Shown here in pieces: positions 47,624 through 55,882 of a stretch of 64,000 nucleotides of DNA. Within the stretch, counting starts at the first letter, position 1. Each line of letters begins with the position of its first letter. The DNA is from Streptomyces gobiensis (GTDB lineage: Bacteria > Actinomycetota > Actinomycetes > Streptomycetales > Streptomycetaceae), in assembly GCF_021216675.1 (NCBI RefSeq), contig NZ_CP086120.1, forward strand, positions 3,594,501-3,658,500, read 5' to 3'. Under the pieces are notes generated by a model that saw only the letters and a list, made by a program, of their open reading frames with translations, did not search any database and was not told the DNA's origin. A program made the position numbers and the translations under genes.

Positions 47624-48033
47624 GTTGACTCCTCGCGCCTGACTCGCCTTGCGTCCTCAGCAGATGCGAAGCCGGTAAAAGAAGCGGGCCGGAGCGCGGA
47701 GCGCTAACACACCAATTCCGGGAACGAGGCCCGGTCGAGAGGTTTCTAACGCCCAACTCTGGGAGGGGTTGCGCGGATGAGTGATGCCGTGATGTGAGGA
47801 GCGGCACGTCTGGGAGGCGTGATGCTCTCGTGCCGGCAGCCGCTGGGGAAATGAGGGCCGGCTGACGTTTCCGCGACTCCAGAGGTTCTGTTGTGGGTCT
47901 CCGGCCGAGGGGTGGGACGCGTGGGCGAGAGAAGCCTGCGGGACGCCCGTAGCAGATGTTGTCAGGGCCTACCCCGTTGTTCGGGCAACAGCCCGTTACC
48001 GCAGTCGAGTTGGCCCCTGAGGAGGGATCGAGC
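47624..48033. other. 410-bp intergenic stretch, nothing recognised
   Basis: This lies between the small minus-strand frame and the lipoprotein at 48034. No convincing gene, repeat or strong hairpin was seen. The lipoprotein ribosome site GGAGGGA is at its end. Confidence 0.5.
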
Positions 48034-48849
48034 ATGGCGGGAATACGTCCGGGACGGGTGCGCGCGGTAGGGCTTTGTCTGGTGGCAGGGCTGCTGGTGG
48101 GGTGCAGCAGCGGGAACGTGTCGTACTGGGAGTCGTCCCCGGTGGTAGGCGATGCCGTTGGTGAGTGGGTGCCCAAGAAGCCGCCGCGGCCGCCCGGGGA
48201 GCGCACTGCGGAGGAGGCGTTCTCTCTGCTCAGAGAGTCGGACTCGATGCGGCTGTCGATCTCGATGAACGCACCGCGGATGCGGGCGCGGTTCTCGCTG
48301 CACGCCGACCGGGACGGCAACTGCGCGGGCACCTTCGACATGGGTCGGATGCAGCGGGGGGACGTGATCAGGGTCGCCGGTGAGGACACGATCTATGTGC
48401 GCTACACCGACGAAGCGCTCGCGGAGTGGCGCAAAGAGGCCGCCCGGCGCGGGCCCGAGGTCAGCGCGCGGGCGAACAAGCGCACGGCACTGGCGCGCGG
48501 CAAGTATCTGAAGATGCCAGCGGATTCCGGAGCCTCGCAGGGCCAGTGCGACCTTGACAAGGCGCTGTCGTCCGTACCCCGGGACGGTAAGGGGGCCCGG
48601 CAACGGCCTGTCGTCGAGCGGAACGGCGAGCGGGTCATCCCGGTGCGCGGCCCCGAGGGTGACGAGGACCTGACGATGTACGTGGCCGCCGAGGGCAAGC
48701 CGTACATCCAGTTCATGGAGGGCGAGTACAAGGGTGCCGAGATGAAGATTGAGTTCTCGCAGTATGGCAAGCCCGTGCGCGCCGTGGCGCCCCCGGCATC
48801 CCAGGTCCTCGAGATCCAGGTGGGCAACGGCGGGCTGCTCGACGCCTGA
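48034..48849 (+). CDS. LprG-like lipoprotein (family member 2)
   Basis: A 271-residue lipoprotein. The signal ends in lipobox LVGC (Cys24). It has an AEEAFSLLRESDSMRLSISM helix-strand, DRDGNCAGTFDMG, a VIRVAGEDTIYVRY strand and TMYVAAEGKPYIQFMEG near the C-terminus. The order of segments (conditional helix, NCAG Cys, V...G...YV strand, GKPY) matches 23627-24382, which is unlipidated. The fold is probably of the LprA/LprG/LppX lipid-binding type, but the function is unknown. The ATG follows GGAGGGA. Confidence 0.7.
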   Translation: MAGIRPGRVRAVGLCLVAGLLVGCSSGNVSYWESSPVVGDAVGEWVPKKPPRPPGERTAEEAFSLLRESDSMRLSISMNAPRMRARFSLHADRDGNCAGTFDMGRMQRGDVIRVAGEDTIYVRYTDEALAEWRKEAARRGPEVSARANKRTALARGKYLKMPADSGASQGQCDLDKALSSVPRDGKGARQRPVVERNGERVIPVRGPEGDEDLTMYVAAEGKPYIQFMEGEYKGAEMKIEFSQYGKPVRAVAPPASQVLEIQVGNGGLLDA

Positions 48850-49349
48850 GGCCTGCCTGTTTCGCGCAACCTCCTGACATTCCCTTCCGCTCAGTCTTGT
48901 TGATTGACGGTGACCCAGATCTGCTGACAGCCAGTGGCGACGGCTAGATTCGTGAAAGCAGGTCGGCATCCGGGGATTCGAGCTCGGTAATGCAGCGGCC
49001 CCCTTGGTTCTGTCCGAGGGTGGACCAGGACTTGCTTCCTGGACCATCCGACGGCCAGGCGTCGTCGAGGCTAAGAGTTGACCTGCCAGCGCCGACCGCG
49101 CCACTTAGGCGGCCCTCCGGCTGCTTCGCCCGGCCCGAGGTCAGACGCATGATCGAGGATCTCGGCCATGACTGCGACTGCTAACCGACTACGCGGGACC
49201 GTTGCCGACAGCCTGCCCTGCCGCCAGGCCAGCGTACGGTCCCCAGAGCGCGACCGGCCCCACACCGGGCAGAAGCCCCGGAGTGGGGCGGGTGCCCGTA
49301 TCATGAGCCGGAGCAGGGAGTGACCGGCGTCAGCGGGGAGGTTCTCATC
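48850..49349. other. 500-bp stretch with a possible gene remnant
   Basis: There is no intact gene. On the minus strand, 48944-49084 reads as a protein-like tail (WSTLGQNQGGRCITELE and SPDADLLSRI, then stop) without a start or ribosome site, which may be the 3' remnant of a lost gene. The 3' end of the stretch carries the GGGGAGG site of the antitoxin gene. Confidence 0.35.
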
Positions 49350-49547
49350 ATGAGCGCAGCAGAACCCGAACATCCAATCTATCCGCCATTCCGGCCGCGG
49401 CTTACAGCCGAGGAACTGCTGGCCGCGAAGAACACGCAGCCGATCAAGTCCTTGGAGGACCTGAAGGCAGACACCTTCGAATCCGACGAGGAACTTGAGG
49501 AATTTCTCGCCTTCACCTACGCCGAACGTCGGCGCGACGTCGCCTGA
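49350..49547 (+). CDS. Putative antitoxin of a PIN-domain toxin-antitoxin pair
   Basis: A 65-residue acidic protein. A Pro-rich N-terminus is followed by RLTAEELLAAKNTQPIKSLEDLKADTF and an Asp/Glu-rich DEELEEFL helix, which could wrap a toxin. No DNA-binding fold is obvious. It lies ten bases upstream of a PIN-domain gene, the standard layout of vapBC-type modules. The ATG follows GGGGAGG. The assignment rests mainly on neighbourhood. Confidence 0.65.
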   Translation: MSAAEPEHPIYPPFRPRLTAEELLAAKNTQPIKSLEDLKADTFESDEELEEFLAFTYAERRRDVA

Positions 49548-49557
49548 AACGACTGCC

Positions 49558-49962
49558 ATGCAACCCGTAGTCCTCGACACCGACGTCGCCTCGCTCGCCC
49601 ACAAGGGCAAGCTTTCTGGCCCGCTGGCCACTCGCCTGATCGGCCGCAAGCCGCTGATCAGCTTCGTCACCTTCGGCGAGCTCACACAGTGGATGGAAAT
49701 TCGTGACTGGGGCAATCGTCGCCGCCAGGAGCTCGCCGACTGGCTCTCCGGTATCCCTGTCCTGCCCGGTGACGAAGCTGTCGCCGCAACCTGGGGCAAG
49801 CTGTCCGCCGCTGGGAGGAAGGCCGGGCGGCCACAGCCGACGAACGACATGTGGGTCGCTGCCTGCTGCCTTGCCTACGACCTCCCGCTGGCTACCTTGA
49901 ACCTCAAGGACTACGCCTACTTTAAGGACCACTACGACCTCCGCATCCTCGGCGAGGAATAG
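49558..49962 (+). CDS. PIN-domain ribonuclease toxin (VapC-like)
   Basis: A 134-residue PIN-domain protein. The four acidic positions are visible: VLDTDVAS (first Asp), FGEL (Glu), NDMWVAA (Asp), and LNLKDYAYF replacing the usual D-x-D/F with KDY, a common variant. VapC toxins cleave tRNA or rRNA and are held by the upstream partner. The start is 10 bp after the antitoxin stop, so co-translation is likely. The target RNA is unknown. Confidence 0.85.
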   Translation: MQPVVLDTDVASLAHKGKLSGPLATRLIGRKPLISFVTFGELTQWMEIRDWGNRRRQELADWLSGIPVLPGDEAVAATWGKLSAAGRKAGRPQPTNDMWVAACCLAYDLPLATLNLKDYAYFKDHYDLRILGEE

Positions 49963-50219
49963 CCCAACGGGCATGGTTCGGTGGCGGCATCACTGATGCA
50001 ACGATCGCGGATTCCGGCAGATAGGCACTAACGCCGGTTTGTTGTCGAATACAGACCTGACTGCGAAATTTCCTTCAGTAATGCGTATACCATCGCGTAG
50101 TCGGCGGGGCCATGTGGATCCAGACGTCAATATGGTGGCGGCACGCGGTGTTCGCCTATTTCTCCTGTATCATCCAGCGCACGTACCAGATGGTACGCCG
50201 GGCAAAGAATGGGCATGGA

Positions 50220-51077
50220 ATGAACATCCGCTTCAGATTCGTCGCGCTGGTTTTCCCTTTTTCTTTTTCGCTGATCGCCTGCTCCACGCAAGAGAACCAA
50301 GCGGATCCAGCTGAGTCGAAAATCCCCGAAGTGAAGAAAGAGCAAATATCGGAGCCGAAGACTCCAGAAGACTTTCTTGACCGCGCTGAAGAGGCGATGG
50401 GAGGAGAGAAGGGCTGGATGTTCAGGGTGAAGGGAAACGAGGGTCTCGTCCTGCAAGGGCAAGAGAACACGGCTTCCTACAAAGCCACGGTAAAACGAAC
50501 CCAGGAGCCTGAAGCCTTTCATTCACAAGGGACCATCACCACCAGCAAAGGAAAAAACAAGCCGGAAGAGATCTTTGTGATCGGCGGCACAGCTTACATC
50601 AGAGAAGGAGGCGAAGGCTGGAAACAAAGCCCCCTCTCCGATCCAGAGACGAAGAACAAAGTAGAAGACCCAGTGATGGCCATCGAAGCCTTCCGTCAGT
50701 ACCTGAAGGGATCGGCGGATGATGTCACCTTGGCGAAGAGAGACGGGGAGGTTCAACTCCAAGTCGGCGTTTCTTCAAAGAAGTTGCCGGAGGTCCAGGA
50801 TAGGGCCTTCGTAGAGAAGGCGGTGCGGGAAATGGAACCCACCTTGGAGCAACTCAAAAAGGCCGGGGTTCCGGTAAATAAAACGCAGCTCACGCTGTCC
50901 CGGCTGGAAGAGACACTAGTCTTGGATGCCAAAACGCACCAGATAAAAACCCACCAGCTAAAAATTAGCTTTCTCATCCCCTATGGGGGTCAGAGCATTA
51001 CTTACAAGCAGGACGTAAAAGAGGAGATGCAGGGCGTATTTGACGGGGCTATCAAGCTTCCCGCAGGCGTGAATTGA
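50220..51077 (+). CDS. Low-GC lipoprotein, distant LprG/LppX-like (family member 3)
   Basis: A 285-residue lipoprotein with signal RFVALVFPFSFSLIAC (lipobox LIAC). It is Lys/Glu-rich, unlike any other gene here. It has a PEDFLDRAEEAMG helix, a VLQGQENTASYKA strand, an IFVIGGTAYIREGGEGWKQ strand pair and an ISFLIPYGG C-terminal strand. The layout suggests an LppX/LprG-like lipid or ligand carrier. GC content is strikingly low for Streptomyces, so transfer from a lower-GC host is likely. The ATG at 50220 has only a weak ribosome site, and earlier in-frame starts are possible. Confidence 0.65.
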   Translation: MNIRFRFVALVFPFSFSLIACSTQENQADPAESKIPEVKKEQISEPKTPEDFLDRAEEAMGGEKGWMFRVKGNEGLVLQGQENTASYKATVKRTQEPEAFHSQGTITTSKGKNKPEEIFVIGGTAYIREGGEGWKQSPLSDPETKNKVEDPVMAIEAFRQYLKGSADDVTLAKRDGEVQLQVGVSSKKLPEVQDRAFVEKAVREMEPTLEQLKKAGVPVNKTQLTLSRLEETLVLDAKTHQIKTHQLKISFLIPYGGQSITYKQDVKEEMQGVFDGAIKLPAGVN

Positions 51078-51091
51078 CAACATAGGGAGAC

Positions 51092-51325
51092 ATGGCACCC
51101 CTATTTGTCCTCGCAGCGTTGACTGTTGCCGTTGTCCTGCTCCGGCCCGCAATGGGTCGCTGGCACATTCCGGCGGGTCCCGCTTGGGAGGCCGCCTGTG
51201 CGCCGACCAACATCCCGCCTGGTGGCCGTCCCGGCTTCCCGTTGGGTGGTCGACCTCGCAGGCGGTGGCACTCAACTCCCCGTGACTGCTCGGACATCTC
51301 GTTCTACCTCGAACCCTCTCCGTAA
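51092..51325 (+). CDS. Possible small exported protein
   Basis: A 77-residue frame starting at ATG 51092 six bases after AGGGAG. A hydrophobic N-terminus (APLFVLAALTVAVVLL) is followed by a Pro/Gly/Arg-rich part. GC3 bias is weaker than in sure genes and no family is known. It immediately follows the low-GC lipoprotein. Confidence 0.3.
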   Translation: MAPLFVLAALTVAVVLLRPAMGRWHIPAGPAWEAACAPTNIPPGGRPGFPLGGRPRRRWHSTPRDCSDISFYLEPSP

Positions 51326-51369
51326 GGCCCGGACCCGGACACCGCTCCGGGAGGGGTGTCGTCGCAGGT

Positions 51370-51450
51370 CGGGCCGGATCCGGGATGGCCGGGGACCGGT
51401 GGGGCCGGGCCAGGTCCCGGTGGGCCGGGGGCCGGTGGGTCGGGGGGCTT
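51370..51450 (+). repeat. G-rich degenerate repeats upstream of the winged-helix gene
   Basis: A stretch of GGTGGG-CCGGG-type units (about 15 bp period, three or four imperfect copies) with many G-runs of three or more on the plus strand. It can form stable hairpins or G-quadruplexes. It is 200 bp upstream of the gene at 51646. Confidence 0.45.
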
Positions 51451-51645
51451 AGGTAAGGACTGGGGGACAGGACCTCCCATCCCACCCACCCTCCGCAAGT
51501 CGTCACTCGGACGGGTGACTTGGGGGCGAACGTGGCTTTGAGGGTGTTACGTTCGGCGACGACAACACCACACAAGTACGGCCCCAAGCCGGGATTGCCG
51601 TCCCGGGCAAGGGGCCTGACCGATCAGGAAGAAGAGAGCTTCCCG

Positions 51646-52503
51646 ATGGCTGTAGCCCAGGTTAACGTGCCTGCCTCCGGAGTGATCCACGTCCGGTCGC
51701 GGCTGACCGAGAAATTTACGATCCTGGCCAACCGGCTGGCCCAGCGCCCCGGCAGCGCGGTGACCGTCGGCGTCGCCGTGTACCTCATGTCCGTTCAGGA
51801 CGGGCGGCCTGTCACCATCGAGGCGCTGTGCGACCACTTCGACGAGGGGGAGACCCGGATCTCCCGGGCGTTGAACGAGTTGGAGGCCGAGGGCTGGCTG
51901 GAGCGCCGGATCGAGCGGGGCGAGCAGGGTCGGCTGCGTACGCGAACGTTCGTCTACGACGACCCAGCCGCCCCTGCGGGAGCGGGAGCCGGGGCTGAAC
52001 CGGAGGCTCCGCCCGTGCCCGAGCCGCAACCCACGCCCGAGCCGCAACCCACGCTCGAGTGCGAGCCGGAGCCCCAGCGGGACCCCGATCCGGAGCCGGA
52101 GAGCGAAACGCAGCCCGACCCCGAGCCCAAGCGGGCCAGTCAGCCAGCCATCGGGGTCCTGGCCGCTCTGCGCACGCACGACCCCCGGCTCAGCCTCTCC
52201 CAGCGGGAGATCGACCAGCTCGGCCCGGACGTCGACGCCTGGTTCGACCGTGGCGCCTGGCCCACCGAGATCATCGACGCCCTCGTCACCGGCCTGCCCG
52301 ATCATTTCAAGGGCGGCCGTCCGGTCGGCCTGCTCGCCTACCGCCTGCGCACCCTCATCCCACCCCAGGGCCCGGCCCCCTTCGCACCCAGCCGCACATC
52401 ACTCCCCGTCCTCCTCCAGGAATGCCCCGGCTGCGACCGGCCCTTCCGCTCCCCCACACCTGGCTACTGCCGCGATTGCCGGGGCGACGGCATCGCGAAT
52501 TAG
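51646..52503 (+). CDS. Winged-helix DNA-binding protein with Pro/Glu-rich linker
   Basis: A 285-residue protein. The N-terminal 90 residues form a MarR/plasmid-initiator-like winged helix (FTILANRLAQRPGSAV, VTIEALCDHFDEGETRISRAL). Next are a PEPQPTPEPQP-type linker, a helical region (REIDQLGPDVDAWFDRG), and a C-terminal CPGCDRPF...CRDCRG zinc-ribbon-like motif. Many Streptomyces carry this family in several copies, in my memory. The roles are unknown, perhaps transcriptional. The ATG follows GAAGAGAG. Confidence 0.78.
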   Translation: MAVAQVNVPASGVIHVRSRLTEKFTILANRLAQRPGSAVTVGVAVYLMSVQDGRPVTIEALCDHFDEGETRISRALNELEAEGWLERRIERGEQGRLRTRTFVYDDPAAPAGAGAGAEPEAPPVPEPQPTPEPQPTLECEPEPQRDPDPEPESETQPDPEPKRASQPAIGVLAALRTHDPRLSLSQREIDQLGPDVDAWFDRGAWPTEIIDALVTGLPDHFKGGRPVGLLAYRLRTLIPPQGPAPFAPSRTSLPVLLQECPGCDRPFRSPTPGYCRDCRGDGIAN

Positions 52504-52529
52504 CCGCGCACGTATCCGGAGGCACCGCC

Positions 52530-52868
52530 ATGCCGTACACCGTCATTAATGACAGCCACTGGTGGGTCCAGGACCCCGAATCGAAGTTCTACAACCAGAT
52601 GCACACCGAGGAGGGCGCGGACTTCCCGCTGACCGAAGAGGGCGAGCGGGGCAGCGAGCACCTCATCAACTACCCGACTCAGTACGCCAAGGCGCTTGTC
52701 ATCAACTTCAACCGGTGGCCAGCCGTCCCCGGCCGCGGCGCCGGCATCTTCCTGCACGTCAACGGGCGGGGCGCCACCGCAGGCTGTGTCTCGGTCCCAC
52801 GCGCGACGATGGACCGGATCATGAGCTGGATCAAACCGGGCAGCAAGCCCAGGATCGCCATCGACTGA
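52530..52868 (+). CDS. Truncated L,D-transpeptidase-like (YkuD) protein
   Basis: A 112-residue fragment matching only the C-terminal half of Streptomyces L,D-transpeptidase-family proteins, which are usually 220-260 residues. The catalytic region is intact: IFLHVNGRGATAGCVSVP, with a His and catalytic Cys. The signal peptide and N-terminal half are missing. Even so, the ATG has a strong GGAGG six bases upstream, so the fragment could be translated as a small cytosolic protein, or it is a decaying gene. It starts 26 bp after the winged-helix gene. Confidence 0.72.
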   Translation: MPYTVINDSHWWVQDPESKFYNQMHTEEGADFPLTEEGERGSEHLINYPTQYAKALVINFNRWPAVPGRGAGIFLHVNGRGATAGCVSVPRATMDRIMSWIKPGSKPRIAID

Positions 52869-52875
52869 ACCGGGT

Positions 52876-52906
52876 CTGCCGGGATCCGGCAGCACACCCC
52901 GGTGTG
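52876..52906 (+). terminator. Double hairpin terminator
   Basis: Two adjacent stems, CTGCCGG-gat-CCGGCAG (52876-52892) and CACACC-cc-GGTGTG (52893-52906), start 7 bp after the L,D-transpeptidase fragment. They also face the end of the convergent membrane protein gene. Confidence 0.6.
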
Positions 52907-52955
52907 TATGGCCGGGCCTGGATCGGGGCGCTCCGCCAGGGTGACGGGACGCTGC

Positions 52956-53507
52956 CTACGCTGCTGATCGGGTACCGGCTGTCGCTGATGCGGAGGCGAG
53001 GACGAGGAAGCTGCTCATGCCGTAGAAGAGGGCCGGACCTGCGGCAAAGATGCGGTTCTGGTCTTTGTGCGCCTGGTGGAATTCGTCCCGGGTGAGCGGC
53101 ACTCGCTCGCTCTGCCTCGTGTCATTGTTCCAGCGCGTGTAGTAGTAGCCGTCTTCGTCGGCGTGCGCATCCTGGGCATCGCTGGCCGCGGTCGCGATGC
53201 CCAGGACCGCCAAGCAGAGGATGAGCCCATAGGTGAACTTCATTACGCGTGGCAGGAGCCCCACGTACCTGACGAGCCGTCCGGCGTTTTCGGGGCCCAT
53301 CAGCACAGCCCCAACCCCAGAAATGAGGGTGCGGATGAGGGCGGAAGCGAAGACCGGGAAGACGAGGATGAACAAGCCGATCACGAGCCCCGACGGTACG
53401 ACCGGCTCGCCGGGCAGCCATGTCGCGCACACGAGCAGCAGTTCCGCACCGCAGAGAGCCAATGCCAGGACGAAGTGCACTCTGTAGCTGCCCTGCAGCT
53501 CCGGCAT
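52956..53507 (-). CDS. Four-helix membrane protein of unknown function
   Basis: A 183-residue membrane protein. Hydrophobic segments are at the N-terminus (VHFVLALALCGAELLLVC), near 43-60, 88-105 and at the C-terminus (ALFYGMSSFLVLASASA). An extracytoplasmic or cytosolic loop is rich in Asp and Tyr (DEDGYYYTRWNNDTRQ). No family was recognised. ATG 53505-53507 follows GGGGGT. Confidence 0.6.
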   Translation of the reverse strand: MPELQGSYRVHFVLALALCGAELLLVCATWLPGEPVVPSGLVIGLFILVFPVFASALIRTLISGVGAVLMGPENAGRLVRYVGLLPRVMKFTYGLILCLAVLGIATAASDAQDAHADEDGYYYTRWNNDTRQSERVPLTRDEFHQAHKDQNRIFAAGPALFYGMSSFLVLASASATAGTRSAA

Positions 53508-53668
53508 ACCGGTACCCCCACTCGCGAGATGTTGTCAGCGCACCCTAGCGGGGCGGCTTCCTCGCGTTCCTCGTACCGGTGCGGTGATGGCGGTGAGCGT
53601 GTCCGCTGCGATCTTGCAGTGTGGACGGCGGGTGGCGAAGGCGGCGATGCGGTGGCGATGTGTGTGGA

Positions 53669-54262
53669 CTATGGGCGCAGGTGGGCTAGGAGACCATCCC
53701 CAGCTGGGTAAGGGCGCTCCTCGGGGAGCAGCCCGGCTGCGGCGTCCAGCTCGCCGTGGCGTACCAAGGTGTGGATCTCATGGGCGAGGGCCGTCACGTC
53801 GGTGATGGTGACCGTCCACTCGTCCGCGTAGCGGCGTGCCGCCTCGCCGGAAAGGCCGAGCTGGATTGACCGGTGAGGCAGCGGCCGCAGGTGCAGGTCA
53901 CGCTCGGGGTCCCACTGCACCCGGGCCGGGGCGCGCTTCAACTCTCGTTGCCAGGCGGCACGGTCGGGGTGCAGGCCGTGTGCGTAGTGCGACAGGCATG
54001 CGTGGCGCAGTGCCCACTCGAACCCTTCTCGGGTGATCTCCACTGCCAGGACGGTCTGCTGGTCCTCTTTTGTGGCCCAGCCGCAGCGGTACATCATCCA
54101 CAGGAATGACGGTTTGATCCAGGTCATCCGGTCTCGCTTCCAGGCGGCCGGGAAGCGGCCGTCGCGCGCTGCGGGAAGGCCGATGTGCGGGTCGTACGCC
54201 TGGTAGACGGTGACCGTGGATGTCGTGTGGAGGGCACGGACGTTGTGCTTCTGTTCTTCCAT
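53669..54262 (-). CDS. DUF4291 family protein
   Basis: A 197-residue soluble protein. The segments VTVYQAYDPHIGLPAARDGRF, MTWIKPSFLWMMYRCGW and RVQWDPERDLHL are hallmarks of DUF4291. Members occur across bacteria and fungi with no firm function; some authors suggest ADP-ribosyltransferase-like relations. Trp and His are plentiful. ATG 54260-54262 was chosen. It lies 116 bp downstream of ATPase paralogue B on the same strand. Confidence 0.88.
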   Translation of the reverse strand: MEEQKHNVRALHTTSTVTVYQAYDPHIGLPAARDGRFPAAWKRDRMTWIKPSFLWMMYRCGWATKEDQQTVLAVEITREGFEWALRHACLSHYAHGLHPDRAAWQRELKRAPARVQWDPERDLHLRPLPHRSIQLGLSGEAARRYADEWTVTITDVTALAHEIHTLVRHGELDAAAGLLPEERPYPAGDGLLAHLRP

Positions 54263-54377
54263 GGCCGCCAGGCTGACCCAGGAGCCGTGGGCAAACCATT
54301 GATTTATGGCGTACCCGTCTGCTGTAGGTGGGCGGGGCGGGATCCGCTCTCGAGCCCGCAGCGCCGCCTTCGGACCG

Positions 54378-55868
54378 CTACGAGCCGCTGTAGAGGCGGT
54401 TCAGGTCGACGAGGCTTACCTCGCCGCGGTCGGCGGCGGCGTGGAGGTCCGGGGTGAAGCCCACGCCGCTGTAGCAGGCGGGGGTGGCGTGGCTCGTGTC
54501 CACGCCCTTGGCGGACAGCAGGTTCAGGATGTGGCGGAGGCGTTCGAGGTGGGGCAGGTCCATGACCTTGTGCCATTTCGCTTCGCCGACGGAGAGCAGG
54601 ATGCCCTGGTCCTGGTCGATGGCACCGTGGACGACGACATCGAGTTCGTGGCTGGTGCGGGCCTCGGGGTCGGCGACTGTCCCTGAAGCGACTTGGATCG
54701 GCATGCCGCCGAACGTGGCCGGGTCCGCGTGCCATTCCACCCACTCGCGGCACAGCTGCTCGAAGTGCGGGCCCACGACTTTGCTGAGGAAGGTGGCCTG
54801 GCTGCGTTCCCAGACTTCGGCGGCGCCGCGCCTGCGGCTGAGCAGGGCGGACTCGGGGCGTACGACCGCGTGGTGGAAGGCGATCAGTGGCTCGGCGACG
54901 CGGTACGTGGTGCGGTTCTTGCGGAAGGCGTCCGGCTCGGCGGTGAGGAGGCCGCAGCTCTTCAGGACCGTGAGGGGGAGGGAGATGTCGGTGGCCTTGC
55001 GGCCTACGGTGCTGGCGATGCCCCCGCTGGTGTGGTTGCCGGTGGCCACTGCGGACAGGACGGAGTGGTACAGGGAGCGGTCACGGAGGTCCGGCTCGGC
55101 TGCCAGCAGGAACAGGGCCTCGCCGTAGATGGGGCGGGCGGGGTTGAGCACGGTCCGGCAGACCCAGGCGTCGAAGTCGTCCGGCCCTTCGGGTACGTCG
55201 TCGTCGGCGAACTCCTGGCGGTACGCGGGGGTACCACCCACGATCGCATGGGTGAGGACGGCCAGCCGTGGATCGTCGATGCCCCAGAACTCGGCCGCTT
55301 CCCGGTAGCCGAGGGAGTGCACGACAAGGTCGAGTCCGGCCCGGCCATAAAGGGGTGATGTCCCGGACAGCAGCCCGCCCATGAACGACATCGCGCTGCC
55401 GCACAGCAGGATGCGCGGGTGCCGCCGCAGATGGCGGCCGGATCGCACGCCGATGGCCGCCTGTAGCTGTGAGGGCAGAGCGGGTGCGTTCCGTACGAGG
55501 TAGGGGAACTCGTCGATCACTACGGGGACAGGGCGGTCCGCCGCCAGATCGAAGAGCAGTTCCAGTGCCTCCTCCCAGCTCGCCGGCCGATGGGGGACGG
55601 CGGCACCCGTGTAGCGGGCGACCGCGTCGCCGAGCAACTGCAGTGATTCGGCTGCTGAGGCTTCGACGGCCGCGTAGTAGAACCCGCCGGTGGCCTCGGC
55701 AAGCGCCTGGAGCAGGAAGCTCTTTCCCTGACGACGCCGCCCCGAGATGACCCCCAGACGTGGCCCGGCGCCCGCACCCGTCGCGAAGGCCGTCAGCTCG
55801 CTCCACTCCCACTCCCGGTCGAACATGTCCGACGGTTTGGGCAGGTCCTGCGCTGCGGGCCGAGCCAT
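54378..55868 (-). CDS. AAA ATPase with C-terminal PD-(D/E)XK-like (DUF234-type) domain, paralogue B
   Basis: A 496-residue paralogue of 45901-47376. Walker A is SGRRRQGKSFLL, Walker B is VPVVIDEFPY, then ILLCGSAMSFMGGLL. The C-terminal nuclease-like motif is SHELDVVV with ILLSVGEAKW. Identity to paralogue A is highest in the ATPase core. Its upstream region differs completely, carrying a near-perfect 37-bp palindrome instead of the GATAGGT repeat. The ATG follows GGGAGG. The two paralogues sit at opposite ends of a roughly 10-kb accessory block. Confidence 0.85.
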   Translation of the reverse strand: MARPAAQDLPKPSDMFDREWEWSELTAFATGAGAGPRLGVISGRRRQGKSFLLQALAEATGGFYYAAVEASAAESLQLLGDAVARYTGAAVPHRPASWEEALELLFDLAADRPVPVVIDEFPYLVRNAPALPSQLQAAIGVRSGRHLRRHPRILLCGSAMSFMGGLLSGTSPLYGRAGLDLVVHSLGYREAAEFWGIDDPRLAVLTHAIVGGTPAYRQEFADDDVPEGPDDFDAWVCRTVLNPARPIYGEALFLLAAEPDLRDRSLYHSVLSAVATGNHTSGGIASTVGRKATDISLPLTVLKSCGLLTAEPDAFRKNRTTYRVAEPLIAFHHAVVRPESALLSRRRGAAEVWERSQATFLSKVVGPHFEQLCREWVEWHADPATFGGMPIQVASGTVADPEARTSHELDVVVHGAIDQDQGILLSVGEAKWHKVMDLPHLERLRHILNLLSAKGVDTSHATPACYSGVGFTPDLHAAADRGEVSLVDLNRLYSGS

Positions 55869-55882
55869 ACGACCTCCCGGTC

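Noticed and set aside
51052-51297. Minus-strand 81-codon frame between the low-GC lipoprotein and the G-rich repeats
   Set aside because: No ribosome site and no protein-like features. The plus-strand frame is slightly more plausible and was listed at low confidence.
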